From Sweltsa coloradensis (Eukaryota > Arthropoda > Insecta > Plecoptera > Chloroperlidae), in the NCBI GenBank assembly GCA_024449915.1, contig JAMZAV010000358.1, positions 1,299,501 to 1,363,500 of the forward strand: DNA of 64,000 nucleotides, read 5' to 3'. Shown here piece by piece: positions 10,013 through 23,365 of this stretch. The notes under the pieces were generated by a model. It worked only from the letters and a program-made list of their open reading frames with translations, was not told the DNA's origin and did not search any database. A program made the translations under genes and the position numbers. Position 1 is the stretch's first letter, and every line of letters starts with the position of its first letter.

Positions 10013-12960
10013 GATGTCCATAATACACATGCAGTGAGGGGAAATGTCATCAAATCAGCCCAAAGGATAAGCCAATCAAAATAATCGACCTTTGTCAAAG
10101 GCTGCCATGATCTCCTTGCGCTAGCCGCTCCACTCGCTCGCCGGGGGGTTTGAGGTTCAGGAGATTGTTGTTATACATCCATATAATAATGGTATTATAG
10201 TGACATCAGTAAAGGAGGAGAGGGGGGTAACTTCTCACTTAGACAGCCAGGCTCCGCTCGATCCGCGACTTACGTCAACCAGACGTAAATAACTTGTTTT
10301 AAGAAACTTGGCGCATGCCATCCTTTGGGGAGCCCTGGAGTTCTGATCACAACCGACCAGCAAAAGGTCGCGGAGGTTTACATGGACAGCAAATGGGGGG
10401 GGGGGAATGAAAAAATTCGTTCAATCGTTCATCATAAATTAAACTACAGGGAATTAAAAAAAATAAAGCTAGGTAAATTTTTTTTTAAACTCGTTGATTC
10501 ACAAAAAAATAAGGAAAGGGGGGATAGCACTTTGGATTTTTCTTTTTAATTTTTTTTTCACAAAAAAAAAAAAAAATTTTTGTATTTAGGAATAGCCTAC
10601 CTACTCACGGCATACCGTCCAAACCCGAACCAAATCCCCCCATTTCATCATTCCCCTATCATTACTTACTATCATTACTTCCACTATGTTTAGAGTTTAG
10701 AACTACACCGTTCAGTAGCTGATTAAACTTACTCTTTCCGGTAGGCCTGACGATTGTTTCGGACAAACCACCAGAGACCAAACTAGTAAACCAGGCTAGT
10801 CGTCGTCATTTCCACATCAAGTGTACTCACCTGCAAAAAACAGAAAACAACATTAGCACTTCAGTTGTTTACAATGTATACATCTCGAAAAAGAGAAAAA
10901 ACACATAAAATCCCACCTAGCAACAAGGTTGGAAACAATGGCTGAAGGTTTAGGGATAAAGTGTTGGGGTCCAGGCTTATCAGCGGCGGTGTGCATGGCC
11001 AACTGATACGAGCCCACGCAGGAAGTGTGATTTGATTTAGAATCGAGATCAATCAGCATAAACACTAAAATACATTTGGTAGGCCATAACGTGTAGACCA
11101 AAACGGCTCGAAAATCGGTCGGGTGCAGGGAGGATGGTGAGAGGTGAGATACCCATACAACAACGAGTGTCCTGGTCTGGTGCTAAACGTGGGTCTACTC
11201 TATCCCTTATCGACGACCTTACTCCAGGCACAGCCCTGTTCGCTCTCCCTCAAGCTCATGCACTTGGGTCCAGTGCTATACAGATCAGTTCCTTCCCAAC
11301 TAGTGACAGCGACGACGACGACGACAACTTAGGGAGTTAGTTCGGAGAGCCGGGTTCAATCCCTGATCGAGTTCTCTACCTACTGTAGTGTTTGCATACT
11401 TTACTAACCAGATCGAGAGAAAGAAAGAAACACGAACATATTATTGTACCCCGAGTGGAGGGGACTGCTGGCCACGTATAGCATGAAGTGTATTGAGACC
11501 CTGCTCGAGGGTAGGACGTGGATCTACAAGGATGGCGTCATGGGGCTCGCGTAATTCAGCCCAACTAGTTCGTGGAATGATGATGACGGTCAAGCAAGGC
11601 AAGGGTTCTATAATCAGCGCCCGGCCACAACCACAACACGGCCACGCCTGATCCTCATCATTGTCTGACTGGCCGACCTCCTCATCCTACGCAGCGTGCG
11701 AACTTGTTGCCCCGGGGAACGCGCGGATTATGTTAGTGCGTCGTCTTCGTCCTCGTTTCGTCACGTGACTGACCAAGATGCGTCGCACTTGGGAGAAGAA
11801 CTCTTTCTGTGCACGGGTTCAAAGTTGTGAAATCGCCCCGAAGTGCGCCCAATTTAGCCAGGTCTTCCGGGAAGGCGCGCGCCAATCTGCGTGGACTCCT
11901 GACGGGAGGGTCTCGTGTTCGATCCTTGGTGGGGGTTCCGCATTCCCGTGGCAATCTACGCATGATAGAGTGGATTCCTCTGGGGGGGGACATAGAAGGG
12001 GTCGGAGCCAGAGTTGAAGTGCGAGAGAGACAGACGATATAATGGTATACACGTGTGCGTAGAAACGGGGCGATGATGAAATGAATGGGAAGGTTTCTGG
12101 AGTTGTGTATACTTGGGGCTAATCGATTTGATGACTGGGATACGGGATGCAGCAGCACATAGCCTACACCTTTTCCTAATCAACCATGGAAAAAAGTACT
12201 TGACAAATGACAACAAAAATATAAAAACACATCTGTATCCAATAGCATTGATGACACTTGCATCTCCTGACGCAGCAGATTGAACGAGAGTAGGTATAGG
12301 GCTTGACGTCTCTTGTTGATGCGAGTGCGCTTATCAAGACGGTGATAGAACTAGAAGTGGGAAGTTTGTTTAGGAAGTGTAGGAACGAGGGGTATGCGGC
12401 CGCAAGATTAGTCGCAGGAAAACAACAACACTAACCCCGGGTCTTTGTACTGGAGACATTCCCGCCGGTGCATCAGCTTCGGTCCTAAAATACCCGACAA
12501 CAACAGATAGTTGCATCGCACACGAGTCACTCGGTGCACTTCCGGACACGCGCGTGCGCAGAGCGTACTGCGCAACTAGCCGCGTGCTCGACCCTCGGGG
12601 CTGTAGGTGCTCGGTTATCTGGACCGGGGTATGATAAACCAGAGGGGGATAAGAACCCCCCTAGGCCTAATCGCGGTGAAGATATACCCTCCCTATACAG
12701 TGTTGACTGACTGCGGCTCATAGGGGACCTGCGAGTGCGAGCAACATGCACCATTCTAAACACAACTACAAAGTCGTTCTCAACTAGGACTTTATTTTGA
12801 ATTATTATTATTTATTTTAATTTTATTTACTATCTATTAATTACCATGTTATTTTATGAAACCACCATTTTCCATTTTTATTTTCTCCTCCCCCCCCCCC
12901 CACCCCCCGTAATTTTTTCCCATTTTCAGTATCCAAAAGTGACGTGCCTCATACAATGTT
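10013..12960. other. Intergenic, no supported feature
   Basis: Contains an 11-G run (10395-10405), poly-A/T stretches at 10440-10580 and overlapping small ORFs. The 141-codon minus-strand ORF at 11733-12158 competes with two plus-strand ORFs over the same bases and has no recognised domain. Confidence 0.6.
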
Positions 12961-12969
12961 CCGACATTG

Positions 12970-13035
12970 AGACAAGCTTATGCTGGACAGATCCAAGCGG
13001 GGAGGGGTGGTCGCCCCCTTGTTCGGGGAGTTCAG
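12970..13035 (+). repeat. Family E fragment
   Basis: AAGCTTATGCTGGACAGATC, followed by CGGGGAG, a gap and TTCGGGGAGTTCAGG. Confidence 0.45.
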
Positions 13036-13539
13036 GTCAAACCACGAGAAGGTGACGAACTGTTGTCGTTGGATAATCGTCCTCGTCCCTTACGCTACTT
13101 CTACCCCAGGCGAAGACGGAGTAAGTTTACAAAGTCCCCGTTCGATCCTAGCCTAGCCCATCACTATCGCAAGCGACCGCACACGTGCGACCATGTTTGC
13201 ATCATCCTCTCGTGCTGAGGGGGCGTGGTCACCGGGGAAGACGCAGCGCTGCATCCGGAAGTGATGACGCAGATCAGCTCGTATACCTTGCAACTAGTGC
13301 AGATGTTGCAACATCAAAGGCAGGGTGCATGCGGACAGAACTGTATACGAGGTTATAATAACGATCGTCCAAACCCCCCCAAACCATGATCAGCACGCAC
13401 AGATCATTGACCCAGGGTTCGAGAGAGACGTCATCAAGGGACACAGGGAGCTTGGTTCGACTCCCGCACTGGGCAGGGAATTGTCCTTCATCCTGATGGT
13501 AGTGTCGCATGGGTGTGAAGTCACGTGGGTATAGGTTGG

Positions 13540-13800
13540 CAGTGGCGTTACTATAGCCCTTTGTTCTTGGGGGGAGGGGGGGGGGGGGCAAACATTGCCC
13601 GTGAAACAGTTGACTGGAAAAGTATGTTCCTGGTACAATGGAGGGGGTACCTGGGGGGAGACCCCAATGGTAGTGCGTGCCTGGGGCGCATAGCTTCATT
13701 TTATTTTTAACATTGCAAATGGTGGTATTTTACTAGGTTTTAACGTGGTTTCGTCGATAATTTATAAAATTTAGAAGATTGGAGCCTAAGTAAGTTTTAT
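13540..13800 (-). mobile_element. Truncated copy of the CAGTGGCG MITE
   Basis: Begins CAGTGGCGTTAC. Reading on, it matches the reverse complement of 41336-41635: G run then CAAACA, GTGGTATTTTACTAGG, CGTGGTTTCGTCGATAAT and ATTTATAAAATTT. The far end is missing. Confidence 0.75.
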
Positions 13801-14164
13801 TGTCAGTTTACTTTACACAATATCTTGCCACAAGATTGTGCCCTCCCCTCGCCACCCGTATAGTTAAGCTACTGTAGGTTGGAGTACCTACTACCTACAC
13901 GAGACAATGTCACACGTGTGCCTGGGTGTGGGTGTGTGATCACTATATGAATGGGGGGCGGATGTATAAGTTATAGGGAGAGGCCTACAGTCATGGACGA
14001 CGGGAGACACTCCCGGTACCTCCCTGTGTTCAGCGATCCTTCCGGATTTGAATGTGCATTGGTGACGTAGGAGACAAGAATATTTCACAACAGGACGTAC
14101 TTGAAAGTGACACATAATTTTATTGGTTTAAAAGGAAAGAAACATAATTTGTGAACAAGATCCA

Positions 14165-14215
14165 TTTCTACCGGGGATTGAACCCTGGTCTCAAGCATAA
14201 CCGGCCGGACGTGAA
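14165..14215 (-). repeat. tRNA-like head (SINE remnant)
   Basis: Minus strand: CGGCCGGTTATGCTTGAGAC, then CAGGGTTCAATCCCCGGTAG. B box present; the A box is weak. Confidence 0.4.
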
Positions 14216-14646
14216 CGACGAACTATACCGAGCTTTCTGACACGATCTCTGAATTGTTGTACTCTCAAATAGAATAATAGGTGATAAATCATAGGAAAAT
14301 AATAGAACATGACGACATAAAGTTATGCGATGTGTATAGTATACCTTCAAGACAAGAGAATAATACTTCTTCTCATGAACGCGCGTGTCCAGCTTAGGAG
14401 GGGGGTAATCTAACGAAGCGGAAGTCTCGAGTATAGGTAGGTAGCGATCATAATCGAAACACTCTCGATTCGATTCACAGTGATCTCGATATCGCTTGGT
14501 CACCATCACCGACACGACGTCTAGCTAGCTATAGCAGTATAGATAGCACACACGAACTTGAGTGGTTCGACTGTGAGAACCAGCCTATCAATCAAGTGTG
14601 ACTGTGAACTACTTCCTGGGCTTAGCTGCTGCTGTGAACACGAGCT

Positions 14647-14730
14647 GTACACCCGGCGTCAGAAGTAAATCAAGGGTCGAGTTGTATCTACTATGCCCAG
14701 CCCTAGATTTACTTCTGGTCCAGGGTGTAC
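14647..14730. repeat. 84-nt inverted repeat (30-bp arms, 24-nt loop)
   Basis: The arms 14647-14676 and 14701-14730 are equal in length and about 25 of 30 bases pair. GTACACCC and CAGAAGTAAATC form the uninterrupted blocks. No neighbouring feature explains it. Confidence 0.7.
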
Positions 14731-16185
14731 GTGACGTATTTGTGAGGCGGGGGTGGAAACATTCCCCTGTAGCCTTTTAATTGGAATTTGAGAACGTCAA
14801 TTACTGATCAATTTAAAATTAAATCAATGTCGCGCCTTCTCGACCTCCCTCCCCCGCTTAATTCAATCAGTAGACATTACGCCCCCTCCCCACCCGACAC
14901 TTTAAGCCACGATAAAGTTTGAAGTAAAACCTTCCAGTTTTAACGATCCTGACATAACCAGTCAATTCCCGTCATCATCGGAGACGTTGAAGAGTAGGTG
15001 GTGACGGCGAGGGGGTCAGGCAGAACCCCTAGCTCATCATCACCCTGCCAGCCACTCTTGGTTTTAATTAGGACCTACTTTCCAATCCTCTGTTATTAGC
15101 TGTTGACAGAAGCGTACTCGGTAGGGTGCGCACGTCCGAGGCGTAGGGAACTAAGGGTCGTGGGTGCGAAACCTACGCATTGAGTTTAGTGAAACTACGT
15201 TTTATAATATGTTTGATTCACTTCAGTTTACCAAGAGCCGTATTAGTGTAAGGTGGATAAGTAGGGACGAAATGGTCCTAATTACAGCATTCGAATCGAC
15301 TGAGGCGTAAGACTCACACATTGGAAACCCCCTCAGTCAGGATGTACGGTGGCTGGGATCGAGCGATGACCCCCCAAGAGTGAAGACGATGTGAGGAGAT
15401 GTGACCCTCTACACCCCATGGATCACCAGTCACTCATCACGGCCTCCTGTATGTATTATAAGTAACGACTACAGCTCGCACATTTCGCTTTCCACGTGAC
15501 TGTGGCCAGCGAGCGAAACGTCCAACATCTTGAGCGTACAACCACAGTAACGGGAACGCTGCTGGCTTTCTGTTCTCTTCTCTTCTGTCCGAGTCGACAG
15601 CAAGTGTCTGTTTGGTACAGTTATGAAAATTACATTTCGAATGAGTCGAGCTAGATTGTTGGGCGAGATAGCGAGCAGTGATGATAACGCGAGCTCGGCC
15701 AATTTAATTCCTGTTTGTGTGTAATAATAATTAGGGACAATTCCCCGCTTCACCGTGCACGAGATCGTGCACACACGAGAGAAGGGGACGAGGGAACGCG
15801 GGCAGAGCAAAGAGTGGCCAGCATAATATAATCAATTTCAATATATCATCATCTTCTGTATGTTGCAATCGGATATTATGCAAACGAACCATTAAAGTCA
15901 GCCCCCCCCCCAGACTAATACTATAGTAGTATAATACACCGCTCAATGACTGCACACACCCCCTCTCAGGGGGAAAACTAGATTTATAGACCCATAATAT
16001 GCGTAATTATCAATAATTATTTTCGCGTGATAGGGCTATAATTGCATCGCATGCATTCTATGGTTTGTGGCGCTGAAGTCAGCACAGTAGTTTACGGACA
16101 ACAACGTAGATGAGGTATCGGAACTGATTCTTGACTTCTGCCTGTATTGTTGTAGCCAAGATTAGCCTCTATTGAAGTTGATTTA

Positions 16186-16300
16186 AGGGTGCGTCAATCG
16201 TTGGGTCATTTTGCGCCACTGTAATCTAGGGCTCTAGGGGATTTTTTTTTGGGGGGGAAAGGGAATGGACAGATCCTCCACAGGCGGAGAGGTGAAGGGT
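16186..16300 (+). repeat. Family E fragment, degenerate
   Basis: GGGTGCGTCAATCGTTGGGT, then TTGCGCCACT, CTCTAGGGG and ATGGACAGATCCTCCACAGG are recognisable in order. Confidence 0.5.
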
Positions 16301-16657
16301 GTTCTTGACAACCCCCTGCTCACTGACTCGATCGTGCTGTCAAGTTTCTGCCCCCAGTGGATCTCCAGTAAGGTAAGCTTTTCCCAGCAGGCAGGGCAGG
16401 CATTAGGCAAGACACCCCCACATACACAGGATGTACCTGGCTGGTGGCACAAGTACAGTACGACTGCGCCGGAACAACCAGTCGAACCCCCGACCTACCG
16501 CAAGAGAGGCCACTGACCTCCGAAGAGAATATGACAACTTGGACATCAACTTCCGAATCTGATCGATGCAAGGTTTGGAGCGTAATGACGAGGCCGTGCA
16601 TCCAAGAGGCAGAGAGTTTCTCAACTATTGACGAATCCAACTCCAGGGGGCAGTGAG

Positions 16658-16660
<3 letters not shown>

Positions 16661-16694
<34 letters not shown>
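16661..16694. repeat. AG dinucleotide microsatellite
   Basis: Seventeen AG units. Confidence 0.95.
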
Positions 16695-16697
<3 letters not shown>

Positions 16698-17087
16698 AGG
16701 AGGTTCAGGATAATATGGATATGCACAAGATACGAGAGATTTGTGTGATTGTCGCGAGACAACAGCTGCAGTACGGTTAATAAGTTATTAATGTCGTGCG
16801 TCGTTGCAAGCTTTGGAGAATGGTGAAACTTGAAATGACAACATCGCCTTCATGATGGTCACATTGCCCCCCCCCCCTCTCCTGGCACACATTCCCCGCT
16901 TCATAGGCCTATATATAGTCTGCCCAGTCCAAATTCTTCAGATTACCACGTGACCTATTGAATTGTGTTGTAACACACTTACGAAGTGCACTCTAAATTA
17001 ATTCAGATAAGTTCTGGAGCCTGTCCACAACTTGCACTAGGCGGCGACTTGGTAGGCGAGGGTCACAGGTCACAGCCGTCGAGTCCT

Positions 17088-17490
17088 TTCAAGAACAACC
17101 TCCTGTCAAGCCAAGCACGGCACCTCCACCACCCAGCAACCGCTCGTCCCAGGGTCTTCCTACCCCTACCCCAGGGTGCAGGGAGGTAACAAGAACAACC
17201 TCCTGTCAAGCCAAGCAGGCACCTCCACCACCCAGCAACACTCGTCCCAGGGTCTTCCTACCCCTACCCCAGGGTACAGGGAGGTAACAGGGTCTGGCTC
17301 AGACTCCACCAGAACCGCTCGTCCCAGGGTCTTCCTACCCGGGTAACAGGGTACAGGGACAACCTCCTGTCAAGCCCAGCAGGCACCTCCACCACTCAGA
17401 ACCGCTCGTCCCAGGGTCTTCCTACCCCTACCCCAGGGTACAGGGGGTAACAGGGTCTGGCTCCGACTCCACCAGAGCGGGCAATCACCC
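17088..17490 (+). repeat. About 100-bp minisatellite, four imperfect units
   Basis: Units share CAACCTCCTGTCAAGCC, GGCACCTCCACCACCCAGCA, CTCGTCCCAGGGTCTTCCTA and CCCCTACCCCAGGGTRCAGG. The third unit is deleted in part. Confidence 0.85.
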
Positions 17491-19309
17491 GCAACAAGTC
17501 CAACCACTACACGAAGACTTTATAATTTATATGTACGGATAGAAAAGCCCCAAAAAACTCCCTAATTGGTTGGAACTTGTTTTAATTGGATATAATAACA
17601 GCAAACAAAGTATTTCACTACAATCCTGGAGTTATGGGATCAGTGCGTTCACAGCTTTAGGAAGAGAGCCGAGCCGACTGAAGATAGAACGAAGAACTGT
17701 AGATGCGCGTGTGAAACATTTTATTCTTTGTAATTTGTATACATGGGAGATGAATGAAGAGGGGATAGATAACTCCATGCAGCTATCCGCACACCCTCAG
17801 TGGCTGCGAGTGCCGGGGTGGATGAAGTTGGAGGATACATGATCCCCGACCTAAGACTCTTTCATCTTTCTATGACATGCTCGATATTCGAGCATCAATC
17901 CTTGGAATATGTCAATAAGAGTGGAGACTTAGACGGATGAGCAGCATTTCATAACGCCTGCCAATAAGCTCGTACATCATGAAAGATGAACTTCCTAGGC
18001 TTATCCCATCCACCCCCACCATGGCAACAATCTCTACTCAAACCGGTGCTTGCTCGAATCCCTTTCATTCGCGGCTCGGCGGTCAAATAAAACACGAAAC
18101 ACAGCATTATTCAAAATAATGAAAATGATTACGAAATGAATTCGAGTTGGTATAGTGCAGACAACCTAAAGCATCGATTTGAGTAAACCTGAGTGTTTGA
18201 GCAATCTCGGAACAATAGCCCTGAGAATGTTATTGTTACTTGGGCTTAGTGACGTACGACATGGTATAGAATAGAACATGCTGCTAGAAATAGAACATAC
18301 GCGACGAACATGTTAATCTAGCCTAATGAAGAGAGCAATCTTCGACGGTATAGCCTAGTCTGCTACATCTTGCGGTCACAAGAAGGATGGGGCTGGACAA
18401 CAAGTAGTACATCAAAATGTGTGGTATATCGGTGAATATTATTTAGCTGTCATGCTGCGATAGTACTACAGTATCCCAAGGAAGATGTACTTATCATGGT
18501 AGGCCACTAGGCAATTCCATTCAATTCACTGTGATTAATCTGCATATAGTCCTAGCTGTATATTATGTCTATCATTGGACAAGTTGGTCAATAAAGGGTT
18601 CTGGAACTGGAAGAGGTTTGTAGACCAACTTTAGCCTAATGTGGTTCATTGTTACAATAACATTAATAACACATTACAACAAGAACCAATTAACAATGAA
18701 CCCCTACGAAGTAGCCCTGTAATACCCAATATCTCTGGTTTCTATCAACAGAGAATAGTGGACTGAATGAGAGACCGACATGATTGTATTGAACAGGGTA
18801 CATGTATGTATATGCAGAGCGCTCTACAAGTGAATAGCCTAAAACATAGTTGTCATTTAGCCCTATATGGCCTGAAGCTGAACAATATAGTAATAGTTTA
18901 CAACAGTAGGCTACTTGGCGACTTGGGCTAGGGTAGGCCTACATATGAAGAAGTCATATGTACTAACTCTGTTACAACACCAACCTGATTCCCAGCAACA
19001 ATGATAATTACATCACTACCGATCACAGTAGGTTCGTGTCCCTATTCTGTGACACGATCTTGACTAGTTTAACAAGGTCTCGGTACAAGTGACCTTCTCC
19101 ACAGAAACTTTACTTGAAAGAACTAAAGAACACCACGGTTGCCAACAGAAATATTTGTCAGCAACAAAAATATAGCAACAAATCGAGTGAAATTGATAGC
19201 AGACGGTTGCCGGCCGTGGTTGCCCGCTCTGAGTGCTTTGGCAAAGTATTTGATTTGACGACCACGACTGGAAATTTGAATGTGTTCGAAAAAGTAGGAT
19301 AAATTATTG
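17491..19309. other. Intergenic
   Basis: AT-rich. A modest inverted pair (GTTCATTGTTA near 18646 and TTAACAATGAAC near 18690) is seen; nothing else recognised. Confidence 0.55.
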
Positions 19310-19590
19310 TGGTTTATTTGGATTCCGGACGCGTCAACAGTTAGGTGATAATGCACCACTCTAGCCTAAAGGATGGGATGGGGAGAACGGGCCCATGCTG
19401 GTCAGAACCAGCCACGGGTAAGGGGAGGAAGGGGGATTTCTCACGTCGCGGTCGTCATTGTCTTTGTCGTAGTTCGTTGTGTCATTGTCATCGTCGTCGG
19501 GGAGGTCGTCAAGGGAAGGGGGAGGTGTCCCCGACGACGATTGCCAGAGCTCGCCTCTAATTTCGGGGAGTAATATACTCCCCTCTTACT
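19310..19590 (+). repeat. Family E dispersed repeat
   Basis: TGGTTTATTTGG, GGACGCGTCAACAG, AATGCACCACTCTAGCCT, TGGTCAGAACCAGCCACGG, TCTCACGTCG, CCAGAGCTCGCCTCTAATTT and CGGGGAG. An extra GTCGTC-rich insertion of about 80 bp interrupts the middle. Confidence 0.75.
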
Positions 19591-20184
19591 AGCTGATGTT
19601 TGCGAGGTGGACTTTTTCTCTTGAATCGCCTTTTACGATTAACAGAGCCATGCTCTGGGCCAATTCTACCCCGGGCCCAGACGGGGAAATGATTGTGGAT
19701 AATTTGTGCGTTGATATGAAAGTATAGTCTATTTGAGATAATAAGTAAATAGTATAAGATGACACAGATTATTGCTATACCACATCAGCGAAGTTGTCTT
19801 CCGGCGTAGTAATCACAAATATTAGCTTACTATCTGTAGAGTTCAAAATGCAAAGGCAAAAGGGTGTATGATCTAGTTTCATCCTCATTTCTCTAATCTT
19901 ATCGTTTATGAGTGGTGATAAATGAGTACTAAGGTTAATTAGGAGTACGTATTATTGACTTGTAAGCTGAATACGAACCCCCCTCGCCCTTATTTTTGTA
20001 CCATGCGCCCCAACCGCATGGGACACAGTGGCGACGACCACGCTTCATCGACTGTCATATGAAAATAAGGGAATGTTGGCGCCGTTCCTCACAAGTACTC
20101 TGTGCTGTCAGTTACTAGAATTCATATACCACGTAAGACGTGGGTGTGCCTCAGGGTTGTTTGCTAGGGTCCATCAGTTAACAA

Positions 20185-20295
20185 CCGTTGCACGCGCGGG
20201 GCTTGAACCCACGATACTTTAAACAGAGGAAGTCTGGACCCTTGAGACGGACAAATCAACGACGGGTCAGGGTTCGAATCCCGGTCGGTATCATT
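20185..20295. repeat. Two opposed tRNA-like T-arms
   Basis: Minus-strand CGTGGGTTCAAGCCCCGCG at about 20196-20214 and plus-strand CAGGGTTCGAATCCCGGTC at 20267-20285. They face away from each other, so two independent SINE insertions are likely. Confidence 0.45.
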
Positions 20296-21384
20296 AGCTT
20301 ACACATTACTATATTGTGTAATACATAGATCCTCAGATTAGACAAGCACGAGCTAGAAAATGGAAAGTATCCTCGGACCAGTGAGCGGGCGATATGCCTG
20401 ATAATCGATCACATGCATGCATGCTTGCTTCAGAGCGACATGTTTGTTGTGTTGCAACTAGTACTTGCAAGGCGGTGCAAAGGCGCGTGTTTCAAAAGTA
20501 TTGTGTCGACACGACGCCTGTATGTTCGTGCACACGGGTCTACACTTGCTTGCAACGGATTGCTTCACCCGAAAGTTAAATACCCATTACATATTAAATT
20601 TAAGGTCGTGCATGGAGAACAAAAAGTAATGTAGGTCTTTCCGGTCTAACAACTAGTTGTCATAATGTGTTTTATTGACGATTGTAATAATTTTCGTTTG
20701 TAAGTAGATTCCATCTATCGATAAGTGAATGGCATTCCGTTTTATGAATGGCATTGGCATAAATTGTGTGAAATACAAATTTGAACTAGATGTACATTCT
20801 GTTTTATCTATGGATTTTAATTGGTGGATCGAATTAATTTTTACAACATAGTATGAATAATTAGTTAGAAATAAAATAATCTAGTACAATTTCATAACAC
20901 TTGACTAGTGTAGCCAACTTCACGGTCAATTTACATTATTCAATCATTCATTATAATTCATAACAATTTATCTGTCCGTTAACTCAACTACATTGGCACA
21001 TCCACGTTCAAGATAGTATGGTTCGTAGTTTTGAGTCGAGGAAAATATATTTCACCAACGCCAATTGAAACCCAATTGATGCAGTCATTAATTCACCCAT
21101 TGAACGCGTCGATCGCGCGAATCATTGAATGAATACCTCAAGACAGGCTCAGTCCAGCTGCATAGTACGTGATCAATCACTATTGCTAGTTCATCTGTCA
21201 ATGCCAGGCTGATTTATGCTTGCCCCGATCCCCCTTCCCTGACACGGACCTCTGTGTGAGCAGCTGGACACGGGATCGACTTTAGCTACTCAGCCAAGAA
21301 TACTGGGAATAATTATCATTGTTCACTTCTTGATTTCTTTTCCTTGTTTCAGATTTTCGTTTCATTTATTTTCCACACACAAGT

Positions 21385-21520
21385 TTATTAACCATTAGGT
21401 CAATTTGGTCCACTCTAATTGGGGGACACGGGAGAAGAAGCCCGTGCTGGACAGATCAAGCCACAGGCGGGCAGGGAACATGGGGGTTCCAACATCTGTA
21501 GCTTCGGGGAGAATACATAA
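21385..21520 (+). repeat. Family E dispersed repeat, diverged
   Basis: AACCATTAGGTCAATTTGGT, CCACTCTAA, GCTGGACAGATCAAGCCACA and GCTTCGGGGAGAATA in order. Confidence 0.6.
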
Positions 21521-22649
21521 CTAGCCTAGTCGTACTAACTTATTTGAAAACCAAGATAAGGTATAAATGGCTGGATTAGTTGACAACCTGATGCCTGTTT
21601 TCTCGCATTTTACTGTCAACAGACTCTGCTGATTCACATTCTATCCCTGGTCCAGAAAGGGAGTTCCATTTTTCTGTATCCAACATTTTATACAATAATG
21701 CGTCCTAACTTTCAAAATCTGAGATAAAAATTTACAAAATTCGTAGAACCGTCTTAGATCAACAGCATTCAGCAGCTATGGCAGTATATTATGGGATGGT
21801 ATCAAGTAAGTGTGGGAGTAAAGAAAGAGTGTTTCTGCCTCCCCCTTGAGGCAGGCCTACACAGCGAGACTCAAGAGGGTCTGAGAGAGTGGGGCCTACC
21901 CTACAGGCAGAGCCACTCGACACACAAGTATAATCCGACAAGTAGTTCTCATCTCAACCGCCTGAGAGTCGTGACCATCATGTCCGAGTTGCAATTTTTA
22001 TTTTTTCTCGTGACGCGAACATAAAGATGAAATTACCACCATTAAAACCTCCATTACATCACGTTGTGCTAAGCTTTACCTGTCACTTGTCCGGAGCCCA
22101 GCTGTTTCCACAACAAGTGGCCCTGAAACCTTACGTCAGTCAGTGTTGCCCAAGAGAGCGCGCAGCCTTGACAAGGCTTCACACATTCGCATTCGCACTC
22201 GCCCATCACGCACGCACAACGCACGCACAATGTGTTCACAACTGCAAGAGAAGCCCCTACCGATGCAACGTTTGTCGTCAGTGGAAATGTTTCAACCTAA
22301 AACAATATCTCGGGTGGCGAAATATCACGGAGAGTTTCAGGCAACAATCGGTTTTGTATATTATTTCGTCACCTCTCTGGGCGTTGCGATTACAAGTTGA
22401 ACCTGGTGCGGTTGACCGGCAGGGCGAGTGTGTGGTCGGAACATTGCGGTCAAGCTGCCTGCGACATGTTTGGGTCACTCACCGTACCAAGTATTATATC
22501 TGACCCCCTCAATGTCCAACTTCATCGTGACCCATGTAATGATACTAACGAAACATCGACGCATGGATGTCGGTTACAATGCAAGGAACTCAAGTCGATA
22601 GCGAATCATCAAAGGCAACGTCTTCCTGCTAGGATCAATCTTCTCACCC

Positions 22650-22685
22650 TGGGACCCGCTGGTTCGAGTCCCCGGGGAGGTAATG
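22650..22685 (+). repeat. tRNA-like T-arm
   Basis: CGCTGGTTCGAGTCCCCGGG matches the B-box consensus; the A box is uncertain. Confidence 0.35.
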
Positions 22686-22919
22686 AGTTCTGCGTCACTT
22701 GCACGCTCGTCATTAGTTCCAGCAGGCGAGTCATCCCGCCTGACTCACCCAACTCTCATTGTTCCCCGTCTTTGTTCACACACGTATATACAGGGCACCG
22801 TAGAATAGAGGTAACACCACCTGTACTTGCACTTGAAGTTACAGAGCCGCGAGGGAACCACGTGCTCTTGTGGAGGGTCCCTCGCATGTGATGCACCATA
22901 CACAGTCACTCATATAGTT

Positions 22920-22938
22920 GGGGGGGGGGGGGGGGGGG
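22920..22938. repeat. 19-G homopolymer
   Basis: An unbroken G run; see the finding on long G/C runs. Confidence 0.9.
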
Positions 22939-23309
22939 AAAGAGGACAGAGAAAGATAGAAGTCATTTACAAAATAAACATAAAACAGTATAAACTAAAG
23001 TTACGCAGTAAAATAGTGAGAAAAGAAAACAAACATTCGTATTTATTGAGTATCCACTCAATTGCAACAATTGATTTTCAGATGGAGGGCGTATATAAAT
23101 ATAGACATTAATAGCAATTTTTAATGTTATTAAATAAACAAATGAACTATTACAAAGCAACACAGTAAATAAAACATTAGAGCCGGAGGTCAAGAAGGTA
23201 TCGCAGTACGAAAGATTCGTGCCCAAAATAAACTTTTAACCCGTTCAAGTTCACTCAGTTAAATAGGAGCTAGTTCCTTGAAAAGTTACTGCAAACAAAG
23301 TGTATTTCC

Positions 23310-23365
23310 TAAACGGTCCGCGAGGCACCGCGGCCTTGAGTTCGACTCCCGATCAGGGTACAGGT
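23310..23365 (+). repeat. tRNA-like T-arm
   Basis: CCTTGAGTTCGACTCCCGAT preceded by GGTCCGCGAGGCACCGCGG. B-box-like; SINE remnant probable. Confidence 0.35.

Larger units (their letters stand above)
13801..16185. other. Intergenic
   Basis: Only the SINE remnant near 14165 and the inverted repeat at 14647 stand out. C runs near 15902. Confidence 0.55.

Noticed and set aside
22027..22891. Overlapping 158- and 164-codon ORFs, the first with a Cys-rich CVHNCKRSPYRCNVC stretch
   Set aside because: The cysteine spacing does not fit a C2H2 zinc finger, and the two ORFs occupy different frames over shared bases. Treated as chance.
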